Positions 56,466 through 64,000 of a stretch of 64,000 nucleotides of DNA are shown here, piece by piece. The notes under the pieces are model-generated. The model saw only the letters and a list, made by a program, of their open reading frames with translations, was not told where the DNA came from and did not search any database. This DNA comes from Eudorina sp. 2006-703-Eu-15 (lineage: Eukaryota; Chlorophyta; Chlorophyceae; Chlamydomonadales; Volvocaceae). How positions within the stretch are numbered: position 1 is the first letter of the stretch; each line of letters begins with the position of its first letter. The DNA is taken from contig BDSI01000057.1 in the NCBI GenBank assembly GCA_003117195.1, positions 496,001 through 560,000 on the forward strand, written 5' to 3'. The position numbers and the translations under genes were made by a program.

Positions 56466-59400
56466 AGCGCTCTGTGCGATCAGTGTCACAGCCTGTCAGC
56501 CTCATCAGTGCCTTGGCCGACGCGGGCACAAGCGCGAGGTTGTCTGCCGCGTTGTTCAACCGGTTTCCGTCCTTGTGGCTGATCCGCCAGGTGCCGGTCC
56601 CCTTGAGCTGGTTGCCACGCTCGCCGAACGTGACCTTGGCCGCCAGGTCCTTGCGCCAGGCCACCGCCACGAGGTTGTAGAGGGGCAGGGCCCGGTCCCT
56701 GCCGTTCTCCCTGAACCGCGCGTAGAGGTGCTCCTTGTTCCCGCGATGGGTGGTCTTGAGGGTGACCGGCAGACCCGTGTCGACGTACCGCACGGCGCCG
56801 AGGGCATTCACCTCCAGGCCGGGTGCGAACTCGCACCGCGCGTACTGGGGCAGTCGGCAGTGTGGAGGGTCCAGGGTCGGTGCAGGGTCCGAATGCCGGC
56901 ATGCCCGGCCCCAAGTCGAACGATGAGCTCCAAGGGGCACTCAGAAATGCATGACGAGGTCCATGATGTCTTCAGGATGACCAGTTAGTTGCACACGGAA
57001 TCCAAAACGACGAGGTCTATACCAAGGTAAAACAAGGGCTTCCAGCTCAAGCCCCTGCAACCCAACCCAGAGTGGAGCCACACCCACCTTGTCCGCGGCC
57101 ATGGCGACGGCTTTTTCCTGCGCCGACAGGATCCCGTCCTCGTCGATCCGCATCTTCTTCAGTGGACGCGCCGACACGGTCTTGCTGTCGTCGCTGCTGT
57201 GTCTGCGGCCTGGCTCTGAGGGCGACGGGTCCCCCGGCGGCCGGGGCAGCAGCCGAGCCTCCGGGGGTCTCACGCTGAGGCGGGGGGCCAGGATACGGGT
57301 GCCGGGTGCGTCGCCCCGGGCAGCGGCCCTAGCGGCCTCCTGCTCAGCCAGGGCCGCGTTGTAGGCAGCCAGCTGCGCCGCAGTCTCCTCGGTGAGCTCG
57401 GCGTCCCTCTCGGCCAGCAGGCGCGCAGCGGCCTCGGCCCGCCCCATCTGGGCGGCGCACTGCTGCGGCGACGCGGCCGGCCTGCAGGAATCGTGAGGCT
57501 CGATGCAGAGCGTTGGCCTCTTGATGAACGCCGAGGGCTTCACGAAGACGTACCCGGTGAACTTTTGGCCGCCTGGATCATTAAGGACAACGCGAAGGGT
57601 TGTGGATGCAAGCACGCATTTATTAGCTATCTTGCGCGTGCATTTGAGGGGTTGTTGTGGCGTGACTCGCGCACGCTGAAGCACATTCGTGTTTGTGCGC
57701 ATTCGTTCACGCGCTCTCGGTACGACAGCGCCGTGCCAGTGGTCGGTATTGTTGTACGGGGGTCGCTGGTGGTGATCCGGGCATACACACAGGTGGCGAA
57801 GCCGCACGTCAGTTCCCCATGCACCCCCATACATGATACACCGCAGGCTACGGCCAGTGTGATGGTTGATCATCTGTCTTGTCCTGCTTATTACTTGGAT
57901 GCGCTCACACTTCAATTCGAGGCCATCTAAGACGTCCACCAGTCTGATGTCCTTGAACCCCAACGACGCCATGGTAGCCTCTGGGAAGAGGAATCCCTCC
58001 GCCTTGCTCCGGGAGAACGGGTGGTCCACGACGCAGATCGCCTGCGCGCTCACTCTCAGGCCAACGAGGGGACGCGGTGTGCATCACGTAGCTCTAAATA
58101 TTATTCATAGCGCATTCAGCTGGCACCCGGGTGGCTTATGTTAAGCGGGCAATTTGGCACTGCGTGAATGTATCTATGTGTGTGTACAAGTGTTTGCATG
58201 GAACGAACAGCGCTTGAAGCCAATAACCACCTTGAGAGTAATGGTGTTGCCCCAGAGCCTGCCGATGGCCAGCTTCGCAAACGGGCTCATGCCTCGCCAG
58301 AAAGTGAAGGCGTGGGTCGGTGTCCCCAATGAGCCAACCTGTACGACACCACTGGGGACTGGCGTCATCGCCAATAATCGGACAGGTGGTTGCCGTACAT
58401 TGGTACATACGACTGCGTGTCACGTAAGACACAAAGCCATGTCCGGTGCTACACAGGCGGGGTAGCACAGACGACAAGACGGGAACAGCTCTGTCCACAT
58501 GATATGGCGTCGGGTACTTGCGCGCCGTACCGTGTCGTACCTCCTTCACGCTGGCATGGCGAAAAGTGGGAAGGCCAGACCGCTTGAAGATTGCGGCCAG
58601 CGTTGGTGAGCTCTTTGGCAGCTCTTTTGCCATGGCAAGGGCCTTTTGTACCTTGACCCCGTCGAATTCGATTCCGAACGCGTACGACACGCCGGGGTAT
58701 ATCAAGGCGTGGTAGAGCGGCCTGTGTTCGCGGCGTCGGCAAACGCACAAACGCAGCCAAACCGATACAGTGGGCTCCAGGACCTATCCACCGGCCCACC
58801 AGGTTCCCCAGGAATGCGGGCCCATCACGGGTGTTCGGTGCGCTTGTGGCGTTGGTCTGGTGTGCCTCCGTGCCGCGGTTTCCCCATGCCGCAGGGTGTA
58901 GTGATGAGGAGGCTTTGGCTGTGGCCGATGACGCCCGGGGCCCACTGTGGGGTTATCCATAAACTACGTAAGCACAGACACCGGCACAAGGGACGCTTCG
59001 TTGCAGAGCGTGTTCCTCAGGCTTCCTCCGTGGCAAGTTTTGGCCGCTTTATCTGTCGTGGGTGTTTTGGGTGTGCTCGTGCACTCCACCCCTCGGATTG
59101 TGGTGGTTCGCAATGATACCTGCTGCTGTATGTGTCATGGTTTGGGGAAGTGGTTCAGCCGTCACGCGGGGAATGGTGCATGGGACGCTAGGGATAACGC
59201 GCTGCACATCGCGTGTGGGTTTGGGGTGCTCTGATGCAAGGTGGCTATGTCCCGCTAGAGGATAACTGACACCACTCGAAAAACCTGACATATAAGCGCT
59301 AGCTACCTGTCGTATAGTACAACTGTCCATGGGGCAGGTGTCCGTGCCCCCGTGAGTAGTACATGACATGCATGTGTGCGATGCACGGAGTTTGAGGGTG

Positions 59401-59995
59401 TAAACACGAAGGCCATAAAACTAAAACAAACTAAACGATGCCCTTTACCTGCCAAGGCCCGCACCGAAATCCAGCAATACGGATGCTCTTCGCAAACCGC
59501 TGTGTAGAACCATCGAGTAAAGGACCCGGTGCATTGACTTGCAGTTTAGGGAGCCGTAGATACCCTTGACGCCCTCCCCACCGGCGCAGTGATTGTTCTG
59601 AATGTATACAGCAGAAATAGCATAGTACATGTTGTAGGAAATTAGAAAGCTCCATCTAAGGCGCGTGAAGAATGATTTTAGATACGAGGCCGTGACTGGA
59701 TGGAGCAATACCCACTCAAAGGTAATCCATTAGGAAATAACATTACTTATATGCATTTGTAGTTCATAGCTCACGATGAATTTCGCAATGCGTGCGGATG
59801 CAAGTCTTCTTGGATCCCGCCAAATAAAACGCGACGCGTTTCGTGCGTCGTGCGCACACGGACAACCGCCATGCTGCATGGACCACCGCAAACCCCTTGC
59901 ATTACCTCAATTTTGGTGAACATTTTATGCATATGCTGCACTTCGGAACTGGGCTCGCTGTTGTCTGCGCCGGCTGCGATTGGCTGCGGAGCCAT
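56464..59995 (-). CDS. SAM-dependent methyltransferase fused to a C-terminal HNH/NUMOD-like domain
   Basis: Seven exons join in phase: 59995-59906, 59597-59449, 58721-58541, 58338-58231, 58041-57909, 57572-57088 and 56844-56464, giving 508 residues. Residues about 45-230 form a class I (DOT1-like) methyltransferase: motif I LLDFGAGLGRP at 71-81, post-I acidic Glu98 in FGIEFDGVKVQKAL, THAFTFWRGMSPFAKLAIG, and a last strand KFTGYVFVKP. A helical Glu/Ala-rich linker follows, with a basic nuclear-import-like patch RPLKKMRIDE. The last exon (383-508) is a separate domain. It has a NUMOD4-like start (CEFAPGLEVNALGAVRYVD), then LPLYNLVAVAW, then the HNH_3 core WRISHKDGNRLNNAADNLAL (His472). In active HNH_3 proteins the first motif is usually HRLVA; here it is YNLVA, so one expected His is missing. 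Substrate is unknown; a chromatin or DNA role is inference. Confidence 0.75.
58829..58960 (-). repeat. dispersed repeat A, diverged copy 4
   Basis: About 130 bp, recognisable by GTGTTCGGTGCGCTTGTGGC at one end and GGCCGATGACGCCCGGGGCC at the other, inverted relative to copy 2. It is in intron 2 of the methyltransferase-HNH gene. It is more diverged than the other copies and has GTTATCC where copy 2 has TTACATCC reversed. Confidence 0.65.
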
Positions 59996-60007
59996 CCTTC
60001 ATACACC

Positions 60008-60051
60008 AAATTCATGCAAGACGTATGTTAAATTCATGCAAGACGTATGTT
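60008..60051. repeat. 22-bp tandem duplication
   Basis: Two exact copies of AAATTCATGCAAGACGTATG plus TT, just upstream of the methyltransferase-HNH start codon (59995), so inside its probable 5' UTR or core promoter. Confidence 0.95.
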
Positions 60052-60444
60052 AAGGTTTCGATACATGTCTATAATGTGATCGGTGTTGCGGCTTGGTTTA
60101 ATTGTGATTGAATTCGTTGCACGGTTGGTACCACAGACATAGCAGCAGCTGAAGACTGAGGATTCAGGTTCTAAATACAACTTGAAATTGTTCTTTCCTT
60201 ATTATGCAACGGCCCCTCATGTTGTAAAGCCTGTGTCCACAGTTGCAATCGTCTCATGCAGACGCGATCATAGCCAACTTCCCCCGCCATGTAATCCGGT
60301 CTCTGCCCTGCTCTCCTTGCATGCCGGGCCGGGGCCGCAGCTCAGCGCACTCAACATGCAGCCATCCCTTCCTGCAACTCAGCATGCAACCAGCGAGCAT
60401 GCAACCAGCATGCGACCAATCGCCCATTATCCCGTCGGATGCAA

Positions 60445-60602
60445 GGACAGGACAGGACAGGACAGGACAGGACAGGACAGGACAGGACAGGACAGGACAG
60501 GACAGGACAGGACAGGACAGGACAGGACAGGACAGGACAGGACAGGACAGGACAGGACAGGACAGGACAGGACAGGACAGGACAGGACAGGACAGGACAG
60601 GA
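60445..60602. repeat. (GGACA)n pentanucleotide array
   Basis: About 31 uninterrupted copies of GGACA (ACAGG/CCTGT on the other strand). Perfect over its whole length, so recent or kept by slippage. All frames are open on both strands because the unit lacks stop codons, which creates false long reading frames. Confidence 0.97.
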
Positions 60603-60756
60603 CGGGTGAGTGCACGGGCGCACCACATGAGTGCATGCGTGTGTGTACCTGTCAGTCGCGTCGCGCCCTCCGGACCTGCACCTTAGGCACCATCATGCAC
60701 CTTATGGCACCCGAGTTTCCCGCACCTGCCCCAACACCCGCACAGGCAACTAAGTC

Positions 60757-62430
60757 TTACGCCACCGGGGCGGCCGCCCATGTCGCTTTGACGGGCCCTG
60801 GGTGAGTCGGGCGCTCAGTAGCCCCCCGGAGGGAGGGGCGGAGGAGAATGGAGGAGAACAGGTCCTGCAGGGCCCCGTCAGGATCTGACTGCGGCGGTGG
60901 TCCAGGAAGACTTCCAACCACCGCAACACCCTCGAAAGCGCCTGGTGGCCGGGGGACGTCGTCGGCAGTGGCCCCGACGCGAAGAGCGCGCGCCTGCCGT
61001 GCAGTGTACGACATCAGCTGGACCACCGCGACGCGGGTCGGTGGGTCGGCCCATGCGGCCGCCACCTGCCCCAGGATCGCGACCTCTTGCTCGGGTGCAC
61101 CGCCGGACCCGCTCGTGATCACTGACAGCGCTGTGGCGGCGCCGTACAGATGCTGGTCACAAAGCTGTCAGTCCGTACATATCTGGACCGCAATCAGCAC
61201 CAGCCGCCGCATCGCGGCCCTTTGGATATCACCATCGGCCGTAGCTGGGTGGTGGGGGGTGGGGTGGTTCAACACACCCCTTGGCGGTGTCCGCCCCGCC
61301 AATCCTGCCCAAAGGCTCCGACCGACGATCGCTTCCGCTACCGATGCTGCCGGTGCAGAGTGACGAGGCGGATCCAGCGCACCCATCTTGCTCAGAGCAG
61401 AGCAGAGCAGGGCGCAGAGCAGGGCGCGATCTCCCGCGCAGCAATGGTGGTGGGCAGCTGCCTCCGGGAGTCACATCGGTGGCTACCGCAGGTCCCCGCA
61501 GTGTCCCCTCCACCGCTTGCGGCCGACTGGGCGGGGTACTGAAGGGGGGGCTGTGGCGTCCTCGCGCTGAAGCTCAACGACGTGAACGGCTGCTGCGGCG
61601 CCAACGGCTCCCTCGCGCTGCACCTCCTCCCTCCCAGCTGGCTGGACCCCGACACCGACGTCCTTCCTCCGGGGAGCCTTCGGGCCGGGTTTGGACACCG
61701 CTGCCGCTGTGAGCTGCTGCACGGCGACGTCCGCAGCGCGGTTCGCGGCGTCCAGGTCTTGGTGCAGATCCTGCAGCGCCTGCGGGCCGCCGAGGCAGGC
61801 AGCCCACATGGCCATCGCCACGTGCTCCTTGGCGCGCACTGCAGAAGCGGCGACGGCGCCGAGGTCGCCTGATGCCGCCGCCTGCCGCGATGCCTCTGCG
61901 CTTGCCAGCGCCCGCCGCTGCTGCCACCGCGACAGGGTGCGCACCAGCTGGCTGAGAAGGCGCTGCGCTTCAGCCGCCGCGGCGCTGAGGTCCTGTCCGC
62001 CCGGCGTCGTGACGGCGGTGGCCACGAAGGACAGAGCTTTTGCAGCGGCCGCAGCTTCTCGCTGCACGACGCCTCCGTCATCCTCCGTTCGCGAGGCCAA
62101 CGCTGCAGCCTCTCGTGGCCCACATCCCGCCCGCAGGTTGCGAATGGTCCGTCGGGCTGACGTGTCGCTGCCATGGCGCCATTCGGCACTGCCGTACCGA
62201 GTGGGCTCGATGGGCTGAGAGTGCCGCCGCCGGCTTGCTGCTTCCATTCTGCCAGGCGCGCGCATCTCCAGTCGCCGTCGGCTTCGAGCTGCTGCTCGAG
62301 GTGGAGGGGGGTGTCGTGTCCGCCTGTGCGAGATGTGTGGATGGCGGAGTGGAGGTGGGTGCGTAGAGCTGTTTCGCAAACATCGTGGCGTGTACGGGTG
62401 GCCGATCCCTCCCTTAGGATGGACCGCCAT
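60757..62430 (-). CDS. possible alanine-rich protein of unknown function
   Basis: Two protein-like stretches on the minus strand suggest exons of one gene. The upstream one (within 62430-61700) is open over 300 codons and reads as Ala/Arg-rich helix, for example AEAQRLLSQLVRTLSRWQQR, AVAASAVRAKEHVAMAMWAA and LHQDLDAANRAADVAVQQL. The second follows an acceptor at 61153 and runs from 61152 to a stop at 60757, containing QEVAILGQVAAAWADPPTRV and LQDLFSSILLRPSL. The start, the exact donor of the first part and any exon between 61700 and 61152 are not established. Extreme GC content makes open frames cheap here, so the gene may not be real. No domain is recognised. Confidence 0.3.
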
Positions 62431-62954
62431 CGAGTGAGGGGCGGTGCGGGTACAGCAGCGAGCGGCCCCGCGGGTCGTCAGTCCGGCGGCGACCTCGGGA
62501 TGGGGTGTGATGAGCGGACAAGGCGGCTAGTGGGCGGAGCGGGGCCCTGCTGGTGCAGATGCAGATCGGGCGATGTTGGTTGGCTTAGCTGCCCAGGATA
62601 CGGAGCGTTAGCTTCGGAGCTGCGGCCCGCGCTGCTTGCCGTGGGTGCATGGTTCGTTGCTGGTGCGGGCGGGCGGGGCGGCAACGGCGATGTAACGCGG
62701 GTTATGGCTTATGGGACGCCGCAGATACGGTACTTGCGGACCGTTGGACATGCCGATTACCATGCGACGGCCTTCCCGTGGGTGCTTTGGACCATTCTTA
62801 ATTAAAGATGTCGCAGTGGAAGCCCTGAGGTTATCGGGGACCATGTAGCCATCGTGCATGGTTCAATGCGACCCGTGGGTCTCTGTGCCGCGTCATCGCC
62901 CCTTGCACCGGGCCAATCCTCCAAACGCAAAGCACTGAACACCTCAGCCGGTAA
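62431..62954. other. intergenic or intronic DNA between divergent weak genes
   Basis: No coding signal. A short stretch at about 62795-62870 (TTAATTAAAGATGTCGCAGTGG) resembles a decayed end of repeat A. Confidence 0.35.
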
Positions 62955-64000
62955 CGGGGAAATACCAATGTACTGGCGCAATGGAGGCTGGGCGGGCTGC
63001 TTCGCGACCTGGCCGAACAAGCGGGGCGAGGCCCTGTCGCTTCTGCTCCGACCTCCGTACACGAGGTGTTCGCCAACGGCGCGGTGAGGTTCGCGGCGTC
63101 CGCGGCGTTGGGCACCCTGGGGGTTATCGTGGAAGACGACGACCTACGGCTGCAGGTAGTGCAGCTGCTGCCAACGGACGACCCGCCAGAGACCCCAGGG
63201 CCCGGTCGCCACACGTCTACCGCGGCCGGTGCTGGTCACAGCACACAGCATGCCTCAGCAGGTCAGATGCCGCCCCAGCAGCAGCTGGCGGCCCTGATGG
63301 CGCGCGCCGCGTGCGAGTGGCTGCCGCCCCTGGCAGCGATCGTCCGGCGGCAGCTGATTGACGTTTCTCGCCGGATGGAGCTGGGTGACGGCCATGGAGG
63401 CTTGGAGTGGCTGGAGGACTGGTGCTGGTTCGTGGATGTGCTGCTGAAGTGGGTGGGCGCGCTGGCGGAAGATGTGCATGGAGGCGGGCTTGGCGCGGGC
63501 GAGGCCGCTGCGGCGCAGGGAGATCCCATCACAGGGGCAGAGCTTGGCGGCGTGGGGGAGCCGAGCTCGGAGCAGGAGGCGGGACCGGTGGTGGCCCCAA
63601 GCACCGAGAGCTCTGGCTTCAGCGGCCGGGCCCGGCGGCTGTTGTGGGATCTGCCACCGAGCTGCTGGGCTTGCTGCTGGCGGTGGCGCCCAAGGCGGTA
63701 GCTGAGTGCGACCCACACCACGACTGGCGGCTGTACATGATGGAGCTACTCGCCTGCACCTGCTGCGTCGTTGCTAAGGCCTTTCCGGACCAGGTGCGCC
63801 TGGCGGTGGAGGGGGCAGGGGTGCCCGCAGCGACGGCACCACCGCCCCCAACTGCCCCAGACGCAACGGCAGCGGCCGCCCGCACCGCCGCCGGCCCCCC
63901 GCAGGCCTCCTGGTCCCCGGCGGCGGTCCGCATGCTGGCGTCGTACTTACGGCTGCACGACATAATGGATTTCGAGGACGAGCTGGAGGCCTTGGCTGCT
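62955..64000 (+). CDS. partial helical protein of unknown function, cut by window edge
   Basis: An open plus frame begins after the stop at 62952-62954 and reads LAQWRLGGLLRDLAEQ, VHEVFANGAVRFAASAALGT, LGVIVEDDDLRLQVVQLL, a Gln/Pro-rich spacer, and WLPPLAAIVRRQLIDVSRRM then WLEDWCWFVDVLLKWVGALA. Around 63590-63640 the plausible frame changes: the upstream frame ends at 63701, while the next frame reads SATELLGLLLAVAPKAVAEC, LYMMELLACTCCVVAKAFPD and MLASYLRLHDIMDFEDELEA and stays open to the edge. The join is either a very short intron, an intron whose borders I misjudge, or a frameshift. The hydrophobic helix pattern recalls ARM/HEAT-like proteins, but no family is recognised. The true start and the 3' part lie outside what can be seen. 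Confidence 0.45.

Larger units (their letters stand above)
59996..60756. other. intergenic region with two tandem arrays
   Basis: 5' flank of the methyltransferase-HNH gene. Contains a 22-bp tandem duplication at 60008-60051 and a long pentanucleotide array at 60445-60602. No coding segment: frames through the array only reflect the repeat. Confidence 0.6.

Noticed and set aside
60445..60602. Regular array considered as CRISPR
   Set aside because: Five-base perfect tandem units with no spacers, in a nuclear eukaryotic context.
60254..60686. Long open frames on both strands with repeated SCPVL / DRTGQ units
   Set aside because: They are produced by the stop-free GGACA array and carry no flanking coding sequence.

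Overview
The window looks like nuclear DNA of a volvocine (Chlamydomonas-type) green alga. Every recognisable gene is broken by several GT-AG introns, the codon third positions are GC-rich, and intergenic DNA is long. The gene set contains two axonemal proteins (outer-arm dynein LC1 and FAP45/CFAP45), and LC1 (198 residues) and FAP45 (500 residues) have the sizes I recall for the Chlamydomonas proteins. The species cannot be fixed from the sequence alone. All gene models were built by hand from splice sites; in nearly every one the exon phases add up exactly.

Layout. 566-3323 (-): secreted or Golgi glycosyltransferase-like protein, 3' end unresolved. 4280-7601 (+): GMP synthase. 9347-10858 (-): dynein light chain LC1. 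12043-13370 (-): unrecognised 163-residue protein. 14858-17152 (-): FAP45. 17651-18169 (+): small acylated SVIP-like protein. 19578-21947 (-): divergent coproporphyrinogen III oxidase. 22395-26458 (+): tail-anchored TPR protein like OEP61. 28284-38824 (-): UPF1 RNA helicase, 21 exons. About 39385-40769 (+): coiled-coil protein. 41639-43932 (-): G3BP-like NTF2/RRM/RGG protein. 45493-48909 (-): CYP51 sterol 14-demethylase. 49432-53422 (+): plant-cysteine-oxidase-type thiol dioxygenase. 56464-59995 (-): SAM methyltransferase fused to an HNH homing-endonuclease-like domain. 60757-62430 (-) and 62955-64000 (+): weakly supported alanine-rich genes, the second cut by the window edge.

Most genes are housekeeping and do not form a pathway. 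Two loose themes are visible: RNA surveillance and RNP biology (UPF1, G3BP-like), and a run of minus-strand genes from 9.3 to 17.2 kb of which two are ciliary, which makes the unknown gene between them a candidate ciliary protein. Five neighbouring pairs are head-to-head with 450-960 bp between start codons.

The most unusual gene is the methyltransferase-HNH fusion at 56.5-60.0 kb. The most unusual non-coding signal is two families of short dispersed repeats that carry a TGTAA (algal poly(A) signal) or a one-base variant of it. Where copies sit in introns they lie with that motif on the antisense strand. Where they lie downstream of a gene they are in the sense orientation and could supply its 3' end.
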